Origin: QHXN01 sp963785125 | GTDB taxonomy: Bacteria; Acidobacteriota; Blastocatellia; Pyrinomonadales; Pyrinomonadaceae | Length of the DNA: 64,000 nucleotides | Assembly (NCBI GenBank): GCA_963785125.1 | Contig: CAWATU010000008.1 | Span: 248,001 to 312,000 of the forward strand | Reading direction: 5' to 3' | Shown: positions 7,623 to 15,608 of the stretch, in pieces | Numbering within the stretch: the first letter of the stretch is position 1 | Layout: each line of letters opens with the position of its first letter | The notes under the pieces: model-generated | Database searches by the model: none | What the model saw: the letters and a program-made list of their open reading frames with translations, nothing else | Told to the model about the DNA's origin: nothing | Program-made: the position numbers and the translations under genes

Positions 7623-9041
7623 ATGCCTCCGCCCGACCTTTGTATCCGTGGCCAGCGCGTCATCACCCTCGAAGGGGAAGTCCCGGCCGCGGTACACGTG
7701 CGCGGCGGGCGCGTCGAAGAGGTGAAAGGGTTTGAAGACGTGCCCGACGGGTGTCCTCTGGTCGAGGCCGGGGACGCGGTCGTGCTGCCCGGTCTGGTGG
7801 ACTCGCACGTGCATGTGAATGAGCCGGGGCGTACGCGCTGGGAAGGGTTCGCTTCGGCGACGAGGGCGGCAGCCGCGGGCGGCACAACGACGATTGTTGA
7901 CATGCCGCTCAACAGCATCCCGCCGACGACCACGCCCGACGGGCTCAGTCAGAAGATAGAGGCGGCGAAGGGTCAATGCCGCGTGGACGTGGGCTTCTGG
8001 GGCGGGCTCGTGCCCGGCAACCTCGGACTGCTCGCCGCGCTTCAGGCGGGCGGCGTCGTCGGCTTCAAGTGCTTCCTCATCGACTCCGGCGTGCAGGAGT
8101 TCCCGAACGTCAGAGAGGGCGAGTTGCACGCGGCGATGTTCGAGCTGGCGCGGCTGGACGCGACGCTCATCGTACACGCGGAGATGCCCGGCCCGGTCGA
8201 AGAGGCGTTCGCATCCTGTTGCACGGGAGAGGCGGCGGGCGACCCGCGTCAGTACGAGACGTTCCTGCGCTCGCGTCCGCGTCAGGCAGAGGACGAGGCG
8301 GTCGCGCTCTTGCTGCGGCTCTGTCGCGAGACGGGTGCGCGCGTGCATGTCGTCCACCACTCGTCGGCCGACTCGCTGCCGCTGTTGCGCGAGGCCAAGT
8401 CGGCCGCGCTCCCCTTCACCGCCGAGACGTGCCCGCACTACCTCACCTTCGCGGCCGAGGAGATTCCCGACGGCGCCACCGAGTTCAAGTGCTGCCCGCC
8501 CGTGCGCGAGCGCGAGAACCGCGAGCACCTTTGGGCGGCGTTGGCTGACGGCACCATCGACATGATCGTCTCCGACCACTCGCCCTGCCCGCCCGAGATG
8601 AAGCGCCGGCCCGAGGGCGACTTTATCAAGGCGTGGGGCGGCATCAGCTCTTTGCAGTACAGGCTGCCCGTCGTGTGGACGGAGGCGCAGAGGCGCGGCC
8701 ACGACTTCCGGGACCTCGCGCGCTGGCTCTCGCGCGAGCCGGCGCGGCTCGCCGGACTCTTCGGCCGCAAGGGCGCCATCAGTCCGGGCCGCGACGCAGA
8801 CTTCTGTATCTTCGACCCCGCGTCGAAGACGCGCGTCAACGCGGAGACGAACCATCATCGACATAAGCTCACGCCCTACGACGGCCTTGAGTTCGACGGC
8901 GCGGTCGTGGCGACCTACCTGCGCGGCGAGAAGATTTACGACCGCGGTGAGTTTGCTGAGAGGCCGACCGGCACGCTGCTGCTGCGCGAGCCGCCGAAGA
9001 AAGAGCCGTCCATCTGGGACGACTTTGAAGACGACTTTTAA
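7623..9041 (+). CDS. allB: Allantoinase
   Basis: 472 residues, a cyclic amidohydrolase that opens allantoin to allantoate. The binuclear-metal signature is complete: HVHVNEPG, GFKCF with the lysine that becomes carboxylated, HAE, VHHSS and SDHSP. The product is expected in the cytoplasm. It is the first gene of a plus-strand urate-degradation operon; the allantoicase ATG follows 16 bp after its stop. No strong ribosome site precedes ATG 7623. A 498-codon open frame on the opposite strand is a GC-rich shadow. Confidence 0.95.
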   Translation: MPPPDLCIRGQRVITLEGEVPAAVHVRGGRVEEVKGFEDVPDGCPLVEAGDAVVLPGLVDSHVHVNEPGRTRWEGFASATRAAAAGGTTTIVDMPLNSIPPTTTPDGLSQKIEAAKGQCRVDVGFWGGLVPGNLGLLAALQAGGVVGFKCFLIDSGVQEFPNVREGELHAAMFELARLDATLIVHAEMPGPVEEAFASCCTGEAAGDPRQYETFLRSRPRQAEDEAVALLLRLCRETGARVHVVHHSSADSLPLLREAKSAALPFTAETCPHYLTFAAEEIPDGATEFKCCPPVRERENREHLWAALADGTIDMIVSDHSPCPPEMKRRPEGDFIKAWGGISSLQYRLPVVWTEAQRRGHDFRDLARWLSREPARLAGLFGRKGAISPGRDADFCIFDPASKTRVNAETNHHRHKLTPYDGLEFDGAVVATYLRGEKIYDRGEFAERPTGTLLLREPPKKEPSIWDDFEDDF

Positions 9042-9057
9042 TGGCTGACGGAGGAAG

Positions 9058-10065
9058 ATGACTTCTGAGTTCACGAACCTCGTTGACCTTGCCTCGGAGC
9101 GTCTGGGCGGCGCCGTTGTTTACGCCAACGATGACTTCTTCGCGCCAAAGGAGAACCTTCTGAAGGCGTCCGCGCCCGTCTGGCAAGAGGGCGTGTACAC
9201 CGAGCGCGGGAAGTGGATGGACGGCTGGGAGTCGCGCCGTCGCCGCACGCCGGGCTTCGACTGGTGCCTCATCCGCCTCGGCGCGCCGGGGCGCGTGCGC
9301 GGCGTGGTCGTGGACACCAGTTTCTTCCGCGGTAACTTCCCCGAGAGCTGCTCACTCGAAGGCTGTGCGGCGTCGCCGAACGCAGACGCAGAGGCTCTGA
9401 CGGCCGAGTCGGTCGAGTGGTTGGAGCTGCTGCCGCAGTCTAAACTCGAAGGCCACTCGCAGAACGAATTCTCAGTCACGCCGGACGAGCGGGTCACGCA
9501 CCTGCGGTTCAAGATTTACCCGGACGGCGGCGTCGCGCGCCTGCGCGTCTACGGCGAGGTCGTGCCCGACTGGGACTCCATCAGACGCGCGGGCGGGCTC
9601 GTAGACCTCGCGGCGGTCGAGAACGGCGCGATGGTCGTCGCCACAAGCGACGAGTTCTTCGGCCACCGGCACAACCTCATCATGCCGGGACGCGGCGCCG
9701 ACATGGGCGACGGCTGGGAGACGAAGCGGCGGCGCGGCCCCGGCCACGACTGGTGCGTCATACAGCTCGCGGCGCGCGGGACGGTCAGACGCGTCGAGGT
9801 GGACACGGCGCACTTCAAAGGTAACTTTCCCGAGAGCTGCTCGCTCGAAGTCTGCGAGGCGCCTCTGGACAGGCTCGCGCCCGGGGAGTCCTACCTTACC
9901 TTCGCCGACTGGCACGAACTTCTGCCGCGCACAAAGTTGCAGGCGCACACGCGCCACTTCTACGAGGCGGAACTGGCGGGCGCGGGCGCGGCCACGCACG
10001 CACTCTTCCGCATCTACCCGGACGGCGGCATCAGCCGCCTGCGGCTCTATGGGAGCCTGGAATAG
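9058..10065 (+). CDS. alc: Allantoicase
   Basis: 335 residues made of two similar allantoicase domains (about residues 10-165 and 180-335). Each carries a GWE(S/T)(R/K)RRR motif followed by a DWC motif, then GNFPESCSLE and a FKIYPDGGVARLR-like strand. The enzyme hydrolyses allantoate to ureidoglycolate and urea. It follows allantoinase by 16 bp with GGAGG ahead of the ATG. Its TAG stop lies at the start of a palindromic element shared with the one before tatA. Confidence 0.95.
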   Translation: MTSEFTNLVDLASERLGGAVVYANDDFFAPKENLLKASAPVWQEGVYTERGKWMDGWESRRRRTPGFDWCLIRLGAPGRVRGVVVDTSFFRGNFPESCSLEGCAASPNADAEALTAESVEWLELLPQSKLEGHSQNEFSVTPDERVTHLRFKIYPDGGVARLRVYGEVVPDWDSIRRAGGLVDLAAVENGAMVVATSDEFFGHRHNLIMPGRGADMGDGWETKRRRGPGHDWCVIQLAARGTVRRVEVDTAHFKGNFPESCSLEVCEAPLDRLAPGESYLTFADWHELLPRTKLQAHTRHFYEAELAGAGAATHALFRIYPDGGISRLRLYGSLE

Positions 10066-10113
10066 TGAATAGTAAATGGTGAATAGTAAGAACCCGTTTT
10101 AACTATTCACCAT
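10064..10113. repeat. Palindromic element, family A (copy 1)
   Basis: It begins in the allantoicase stop codon and contains a 12-bp perfect stem, ATGGTGAATAGT (10076-10087) with its complement at 10102-10113, around the 14-nt loop AAGAACCCGTTTTA. The same loop and most of the left arm occur at 60686-60761, where the stem is complete. It separates allantoicase from the OHCU decarboxylase and may attenuate or stabilise the transcript. Confidence 0.8.
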
Positions 10114-10123
10114 CTTTCAACTG

Positions 10124-10657
10124 ATGCCTGACCTCAAAGACCTCGAAGGGCCGATTGGGAAGTTGAACCGCCTCTCGATGGATGAGACGCGCGCGGCGCT
10201 GCTGGCGTGCTGCGGCTCGACGCGTTGGGCCGACGCGGTGGCGGCGCTCAGGCCCTTCTGGGACGTGGGGCAGTTGCTCAACATCGCGGGGCGCGTCTGG
10301 CGCGAGCTGCCGCGCGAGGACTGGCTCGAAGCCTTCCGGGCGCACCCGAAGATCGGCGAGTCTAGGCCCCAGCGCGAGACGGGCGCGGAAGCGCAACGCT
10401 GGGCGGAGGGCGAGCAGGCGCGCGCGCGCGAAGCATCGGACGAGACCCTCGACGCACTCTCGGAAGCGAACCGCGAGTATGAAGAGCGCTTCGGCTTTAT
10501 CTTCATCGTCTGCGCCACAGGCAAGTCTGCGGAAGAGATGCTCGCGCTCCTGCGTGAGCGCATCAACAACGACCCGGAGACCGAGCTGCGCGTCGCGGCC
10601 GGCGAGCAGTGGCGCATCACGGAGCTGCGGCTCAGGAAGTTCTTCAACGTCAAATGA
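10124..10657 (+). CDS. uraD: OHCU decarboxylase (urate pathway)
   Basis: 177 residues. It decarboxylates 2-oxo-4-hydroxy-4-carboxy-5-ureidoimidazoline to S-allantoin. The family's catalytic histidine motif FRAHPKIGE and the EANREYEERFGFIFIVCATG helix, conserved in UraD, are both present. It follows a palindromic element and its stop overlaps the next gene's start by 4 bp (ATGA), so it should be translated together with the hydroxyisourate hydrolase, whose product is its substrate. Confidence 0.93.
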   Translation: MPDLKDLEGPIGKLNRLSMDETRAALLACCGSTRWADAVAALRPFWDVGQLLNIAGRVWRELPREDWLEAFRAHPKIGESRPQRETGAEAQRWAEGEQARAREASDETLDALSEANREYEERFGFIFIVCATGKSAEEMLALLRERINNDPETELRVAAGEQWRITELRLRKFFNVK

Positions 10658-10995
10658 GTGGCATCACGACACACGTGCTCGACACCGCGCGGGGGCGACC
10701 CGCGGCGGGCGTGCCCGTCACGCTCGAAGTAAAAAGTGAAGAGGGCTGGCGCGTCGTCGGTTCGGGCGCGACGGACGCGGACGGGCGCCTGCGCGACCTC
10801 GCGCCTGCCGGCTTCATAGTGAGCGAGGGCGCTTACCGGCTCACGTTCGACGCGGGCGCATACTTCGCGGCCGCGGGCGCCGAAGGGTTCTACACGGAGG
10901 TGGTCGTGTCTTTCGTCGTCCGCGACGCGGCGGCGCACTATCACGTGCCTCTGCTGCTGAGCCCTTTCGGCTACACGACCTACCGCGGGAGCTAA
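10654..10995 (+). CDS. uraH: 5-hydroxyisourate hydrolase (transthyretin-like)
   Basis: 113 residues, the size of free-standing bacterial HIU hydrolases. The N-terminal signature THVLDTARGRPA and the C-terminal HYHVPLLLSPFGYTTYRGS are complete, with the YRGS tail that forms the active site and marks enzymes rather than hormone-binding transthyretins. It opens 5-hydroxyisourate to OHCU. The ATG at 10654 overlaps the uraD stop. The urate hydroxylase begins 5 bp after its stop. Confidence 0.95.
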   Translation: MSGITTHVLDTARGRPAAGVPVTLEVKSEEGWRVVGSGATDADGRLRDLAPAGFIVSEGAYRLTFDAGAYFAAAGAEGFYTEVVVSFVVRDAAAHYHVPLLLSPFGYTTYRGS

Positions 10996-10999
10996 CGGA

Positions 11000-11815
11000 A
11001 TGAATCTTTCAGCCGAGTTAAGCGAGTGGCTCAACCTGCTCGCGCGCTGGTTCCATGTCTTCGCGGCCATCCTCTGGGTCGGCTCGACCTTCTACTTTAC
11101 GTGGCTCGACGGCCGCTTTCAGGAGGAGGAGCGCGCGGCCAGAGAGGAGGGCGGCGACCCCGAGGTGTGGATGGTGCACAGCGGCGGCTTCTACGTCGTC
11201 GGCAAGCGCAAGACGCCCTCGCTCAAGCGCCTCCACTGGTTCCGTTGGGAGGCGGCCTCGACGTGGCTGAGCGGTATGGTGCTGCTCACGCTCCTCTACT
11301 ACCACGGCGGTCTGATGGTGGACGCGTTCGTGCGCGACATCGGCCCGTGGACGGCGGGAGGCTTCGGCGTCGGGATGTTGATTGTCGGGTGGGTCGTCTA
11401 CGACCTGCTGGTGCGTTCGCCGCTGGGCCGCAACGAGAAGGCGTTCGCCGCCGTGGCCTACGCACTCGTCGTCGGCGCCGCATACCTCTCGACGCACGTC
11501 CTGAGCGCGCGCGCGGCCTTCATCCACGTTGGCGCAACCCTCGGCACCATCATGTTCCTCAACGTCTGGATGCGCATTCTGCCCGCGCAGCGGCGCATGA
11601 TCGCGGCCGTCAAAGAGGGCAACGCGCCCGACCCACGGGAGGGCGCGAGCGCCAAGCTGCGCTCGAAGCACAACACCTTCATCGTCGTCCCCGTCGTCTT
11701 CACGATGATCAGCAACCACTACAACCTCGTCCTCGGCCACGAGTACAACTGGGTCATCCTCTCGGCGCTCGTCCTCGTCGGCTGGGTCGCCGCGAAGCTC
11801 ATCCGCCGCGCGTAA
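11000..11815 (+). CDS. puuD: Membrane urate hydroxylase PuuD, short form
   Basis: 271 residues, all belonging to the membrane N-terminal domain of PuuD (Urate_ox_N). Several hydrophobic helices carry conserved histidines: RWFHVFAAILWVGSTFYFTW, STHVLSARAAFIHVGATLG and ISNHYNLVLGH. PuuD oxidises urate to 5-hydroxyisourate. Most described PuuD proteins continue for over 100 residues with a C-terminal cytochrome c domain; here the frame ends cleanly without a CxxCH. Electrons must then pass to a separate carrier. It is closely spaced in the operon with the downstream enzymes of the pathway. Confidence 0.85.
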   Translation: MNLSAELSEWLNLLARWFHVFAAILWVGSTFYFTWLDGRFQEEERAAREEGGDPEVWMVHSGGFYVVGKRKTPSLKRLHWFRWEAASTWLSGMVLLTLLYYHGGLMVDAFVRDIGPWTAGGFGVGMLIVGWVVYDLLVRSPLGRNEKAFAAVAYALVVGAAYLSTHVLSARAAFIHVGATLGTIMFLNVWMRILPAQRRMIAAVKEGNAPDPREGASAKLRSKHNTFIVVPVVFTMISNHYNLVLGHEYNWVILSALVLVGWVAAKLIRRA

Positions 11816-11826
11816 GGGAAGATGTG

Positions 11827-12429
11827 ATGGGTTCAGTCGGAGCGCCGGAGCGCGTAGGGAGCGAGACGTGGGCGGAGTTCTGCGGGCGCGTGGACGCGGC
11901 GCTCGCGGAGTACGTGCGCACGGGGCGCGCGCGCGTGAGCTATCGCGGGTGGTGCGTGACGCTGGATACGAACGTCGTGCCGGCGGGCGCGGCGGCGGCG
12001 GTCGTCACACGGATGCGCGCGCCGTTCGTCGGGCGCGGGCAGTTTCGCTTTAAGCTCCAGCGGCGCGATCTGCTCGACGCACTCGCGCGGCGCCTGCGCA
12101 TCCATTCGAGCGAGACCGGCCAGACGGACTTCGACCGCGAGTTCGTCGTCCGCTCCGAAAACGACGGGGCCGTCAGACGGCTGTTCGACTCGCCCGACAT
12201 CCGCCGCCTCATACAGTCGCAGCCCTCGATCAACCTCGAAGCGCGCGGCGGCGACGGCCCCTTCGGCGCGAGCCTCCCCGAAGGCGTGGACGAGTTGGTG
12301 CTGCGCGCTCCCGGCTTCGTCACCGACGCCGAGCGCCTCCGACGCCTCTTCGCACTCTTCGCACTCATCCTCGACCGCCTCTGCGAGACGGGCGTCGCCT
12401 GCGGCGACGAGCCCGGCGTCACGCTCTAA
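11827..12429 (+). CDS. Unknown protein, last gene of the urate operon
   Basis: 201 residues from ATG 11827, which lies 11 bp after the puuD stop; an earlier in-frame start would lie inside puuD. No family was recognised. It has no signal peptide or clear membrane segment. The middle reads like a mixed alpha/beta domain (DFDREFVVRSENDGAVRRLF) and a leucine-rich helix lies near the C-terminus. Close spacing suggests co-expression with the urate enzymes. A role as an accessory factor of the membrane hydroxylase is a guess. Confidence 0.75.
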   Translation: MGSVGAPERVGSETWAEFCGRVDAALAEYVRTGRARVSYRGWCVTLDTNVVPAGAAAAVVTRMRAPFVGRGQFRFKLQRRDLLDALARRLRIHSSETGQTDFDREFVVRSENDGAVRRLFDSPDIRRLIQSQPSINLEARGGDGPFGASLPEGVDELVLRAPGFVTDAERLRRLFALFALILDRLCETGVACGDEPGVTL

Positions 12430-12434
12430 GACTT

Positions 12435-12456
12435 GAAATTTCAACTCTGAAATTTC
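12435..12456. terminator. Small hairpin between convergent genes
   Basis: GAAATTTCA (12435-12443) and its complement (12448-12456) form a 9-bp stem around a 4-nt loop, six bases after the stop of the plus-strand operon and just before the stop of the minus-strand oxygenase. The A/T-rich stem could serve both directions. There is no long T-run. Confidence 0.5.
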
Positions 12457-12462
12457 GGACTC

Positions 12463-13053
12463 CTATCTGTACCAACTCGCAATCGTGAAGCGCTCGCCGT
12501 GTGTAACGGGCTCGACTTCGTGCGTGGTCTCGGCGCGGAAGAGGACGAGGGTGCCGGCCTCGCCTTTGAACTTCAATGGCTCGGACATGTCGCGTGGGTG
12601 GAAGACGAGCGTGCCGCCGCGGTACGTGTCCGGCGAAGAGTTTTCTGACTGACTGTTGAGGAAGATGACAGCGGAGACTTTTCGTGCTTCGCGCTCCGAG
12701 CGGAGCATGCCGGTGTTGCCGTCCTGGTGCGCGACGAAGTAGTCGCCCTCGACGTAGCGTAGGAACTGCGGCTCCTCCAGTTCGCCGAGGCTCAACCCGA
12801 AATGGCGCTCAGCCACGCCGAGGCGTGAGAGTAGAAGTCGCCTGACCAGCTCTTCAACCTCGCACGGCGGCGAGACGCGCGTCGTGCGACGCACGCGCTC
12901 GTCCAACGCGCCCGAGTCGCCGCGCCCGTAGACGGTCGCGGGACGCCCCGACGACGCGCGCACCGCGGCAAGCACCGCGTCGAGCGTGGCCGGGTCGAGG
13001 AAGCCGCGCTCGACGAAGAGGTCGGGGACGGCTGTGCCTTCGCGCGTGTTCAT
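12463..13053 (-). CDS. Prolyl-4-hydroxylase-like 2OG-Fe(II) oxygenase
   Basis: 196 residues, the size of a stand-alone bacterial P4H domain. Iron ligands are H109 and D111 in FVAHQDGN and H178 in TTHEV, and R188 in HGERFTI is placed to bind 2-oxoglutarate. The family hydroxylates proline or other residues of proteins and small molecules. Its start overlaps the stop of the secreted metalloprotease by 4 bp (ATGA at 13050-13053), so the two are translationally coupled. No signal peptide is seen, so it acts in the cytoplasm. Confidence 0.85.
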   Translation of the reverse strand: MNTREGTAVPDLFVERGFLDPATLDAVLAAVRASSGRPATVYGRGDSGALDERVRRTTRVSPPCEVEELVRRLLLSRLGVAERHFGLSLGELEEPQFLRYVEGDYFVAHQDGNTGMLRSEREARKVSAVIFLNSQSENSSPDTYRGGTLVFHPRDMSEPLKFKGEAGTLVLFRAETTHEVEPVTHGERFTIASWYR

Positions 13054-15566
13054 CGAGGCCCCGAGCCGATGGGGTCGCCCGGCGGCGCGGGTGGCGGCGG
13101 CGTGCGCTTGCGCGGCGCGTCGGGGCGCGCGAGAAAGCGCTCAATCTCCTCGCGCGTCGAGCGGAGGTGTATGCCCTTCGCCTCGTCGCGCACGGTGACG
13201 GCCGTGTCTTCCTGCATGAGCGCGCGCAGGTACTCGTTGGCGACCCCGCGCACCTGTGGCGCGGCGTTGTCGTCGTCGGCCAAATCCATCAAGCGCGTAA
13301 CGACCAAACTCTGCACGGCACGCTCGACGGCCGCGTGATACTCGTCGCGCGGCGCGCCCGCGCGCCACGTGCGCGTGACGAGCGCGTCCAACACATCACG
13401 AAAGTCGGGGTTCGACTTGTCGAGCGAGTGAAACTGTATGAGGCGCGCGGCGCGGCGCGGTTCGAGCAGGCGCGAGACGGCGAGGTCGGCCGAGACGACG
13501 GCCGCGGCCACGGGGTCGAAGGCCGGGTCGGTGCGCTTGGCGAACAGCTCCTGCGTGCCGCCCTCGTAGCCGAACGCGCGCGGCGGAATCAGTTGGAGGA
13601 TGCGCGGCGGCACCGCCAGCTCTTCCACCTTGAGCGTGTCGAGCACGGCCGCGAGCGCGTCGCGCTGGCGCGCGGCCGGGACGATTTGTTGCACCTCGGC
13701 CGGACTCGGCGCGCCCGCCGCCGTCTTCACCGCATAAGTGTAGTAGAGACCGCCGACCGACTTGACCGCCGCCTGAAGCTGGTAACGATGATGAAGATAG
13801 AGCGGCAGGAACTTCGCTTCGAGCAGCGAGAGCGGCGTGCCTGCCGGCACGTTCGCGAGCCCGAACTGCCGGAGCGCGATGCGCCGCACCTCCATCTCGT
13901 GACGGAGCGCGGCGATGGGGTCGGCGCCGTTGTCCCAGAGGCTCGCGAGCGGGTGCGCTGCGCCCGCCGGCCGCGCGTCGTCGTCCGAGATGAAGAGCAT
14001 CCCGGCCCTCATGCCTTCGCTCAAGACTTTCTCAAGCTCGGCCGCCTCGTCGGCGCCCGCGGGGAACTGCGCGTACGCGTACGTGATGGCGAACTTGTCG
14101 TACGTGCCTATCCCTATGGAGTACGCGTTCGAGAGGTCGAGTCTGCCGTCCTTAATCTCGACGAGCGGCGCCGGGTAGTCCATCACCGACGCACGGCCGT
14201 ACGCGCTCGCGGCGAAGTTGTGCGCGAGGCCGAGCGTGTGTCCGACCTCGTGCGCGGAGAGCTGCCGTATGCGCGCGAGCGACATCCGCACGGGGTCGCC
14301 CGCGGGGTCGAGTTGTGCGAGGTATTCGGCGTCGTCGCCCAACGTGCCCATGTCGCACACGCCGCGCGTCGCATCGCCGAAGGTGGGGACGAGCCCCGTG
14401 CCGATGAGGCTGTCCTGCCGGATGCGTTGAGAGTCGAGCGTGACGACGCCCTTGATGATCTCGCCGGTGCGCGGGTCGATGACGCCTGAGCCGTAGGCCC
14501 AGCCGCGCGTCGAGCGATGCACCCAGTTGATGACGTGGTAGCGCACGTCCATCGGGTCAACGTCCGGCGGGAGAATCTTGACCTGAAAGGCGTTGCGGAA
14601 GCCCGCGGCCTCGAACGCCTGCGCCCACCAAGAGGCGCCCTCGACGAGCGCGCTCCGTATCGGCTCGGGCGCGCCCGAGTCCACGTAGTAGACGATAGGC
14701 TTGACGGGCTCGGAGACGGCCGCCTGCGGGTTCTTCTTCTCAAGGCGATGGCGAATGATCCAGTATTTCTCAAGCGGCCCGTTGAAGGGGGAGGCGTAGT
14801 CGTAGAACTCGACGGCGTTGACGCCGACGCGCGGGTCGAGTTTGCGGGGCTTGTAGTTGCCGTCGGGCAGCTCGACGAGCGAGTGGTGCTGGCGCACGGT
14901 GATGGCCTGCGGGTTGGGCACAGTCTCGCGGACGAGCGCGCCGGGCCGCGCGTCGGTCGTCAAGGTGAGCGTCGTCTCGACCTCTGTGTTCTTGGGGAAG
15001 GCTTTCGTGCGCGGGAGGTAGAAGGCGCTGCGCGACTCGTCGAGCTTATACTGCCCCTGGTTCGACTCGCGCAGACGTTCGGTCACGCCGTGCGCGTCGC
15101 GCAGGAAGAACGCGGTGGCATCAACGAGCACGCGCGCGCCCTCGGCCGCCTCCACCTTGAAGCCCCAGATGACGGAGTGTGCGAATGACTCTGCGACGGC
15201 GCGGCGCTCGGCCGCATCCGCAGTGATGGCGCGGAAGCGTTGCGGCGGCTCGACGAGAAGTACCTTCGGGCCGACGCGCTCGAAGTGTACGACGCGCGTG
15301 CCGCCGAGCTGCCCGCGGTCGAGCCCCAGAGGGTTCGAGCCGACGCCCGTCGGCAGAGAGACCTGATAGAGAAACTCCGAGTCGAAGCGCGGAATCTCCA
15401 GCAGGAGCTTGCCGCCTTCGGCGTCCCAGTAGAGGGGAAAGTAGCCGTCGAGCTTTTGCAGCCCGCGTGTCAGCTCCGCGAAAGACTTGCGCCCCTGCCG
15501 CTCCTGCGCAGCCGCGGGCGCGATGACGAGGAGCGTGAAGAAGAGTGTGAGAAGTGTTTGTCGCAT
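13050..15566 (-). CDS. Secreted zinc metalloprotease (DUF5117/DUF4953 type)
   Basis: 838 residues with an N-terminal signal peptide ending near APAAAQ. The zinc site HEVGHTLGLAH lies near residues 437-447, followed by the Met-turn-like SVMDYP, as in metzincin-type peptidases. The flanking architecture (YQVSLPTGVGSNPLGLDRG early, a long helical C-terminus) matches the DUF5117-DUF4953 zinc-dependent metalloproteases common in Acidobacteria and Bacteroidetes. It is expected outside the cytoplasm. A 21-bp repeat array lies within 400 bp upstream of the start. The following gene is a coupled 2OG oxygenase. Confidence 0.92.
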   Translation of the reverse strand: MRQTLLTLFFTLLVIAPAAAQERQGRKSFAELTRGLQKLDGYFPLYWDAEGGKLLLEIPRFDSEFLYQVSLPTGVGSNPLGLDRGQLGGTRVVHFERVGPKVLLVEPPQRFRAITADAAERRAVAESFAHSVIWGFKVEAAEGARVLVDATAFFLRDAHGVTERLRESNQGQYKLDESRSAFYLPRTKAFPKNTEVETTLTLTTDARPGALVRETVPNPQAITVRQHHSLVELPDGNYKPRKLDPRVGVNAVEFYDYASPFNGPLEKYWIIRHRLEKKNPQAAVSEPVKPIVYYVDSGAPEPIRSALVEGASWWAQAFEAAGFRNAFQVKILPPDVDPMDVRYHVINWVHRSTRGWAYGSGVIDPRTGEIIKGVVTLDSQRIRQDSLIGTGLVPTFGDATRGVCDMGTLGDDAEYLAQLDPAGDPVRMSLARIRQLSAHEVGHTLGLAHNFAASAYGRASVMDYPAPLVEIKDGRLDLSNAYSIGIGTYDKFAITYAYAQFPAGADEAAELEKVLSEGMRAGMLFISDDDARPAGAAHPLASLWDNGADPIAALRHEMEVRRIALRQFGLANVPAGTPLSLLEAKFLPLYLHHRYQLQAAVKSVGGLYYTYAVKTAAGAPSPAEVQQIVPAARQRDALAAVLDTLKVEELAVPPRILQLIPPRAFGYEGGTQELFAKRTDPAFDPVAAAVVSADLAVSRLLEPRRAARLIQFHSLDKSNPDFRDVLDALVTRTWRAGAPRDEYHAAVERAVQSLVVTRLMDLADDDNAAPQVRGVANEYLRALMQEDTAVTVRDEAKGIHLRSTREEIERFLARPDAPRKRTPPPPAPPGDPIGSGPR

Positions 15567-15608
15567 GATTCTTTTCCTGTCCCGCCGCGACCCGCTGCCG
15601 TGAAACTC

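Noticed and set aside
7578..9074. 498-codon open frame antisense to allantoinase
   Set aside because: It covers a complete, well-conserved allantoinase on the other strand; its product is Arg/Leu/Val-rich shadow sequence with no family motif.
11026..11826. Upstream extension of the unknown gene 11827-12429
   Set aside because: The extension lies fully inside puuD in another frame and shows no protein-like pattern.
13167..14489. 440-codon open frame antisense to the metalloprotease
   Set aside because: High-GC shadow; no start signal and no recognisable domain.
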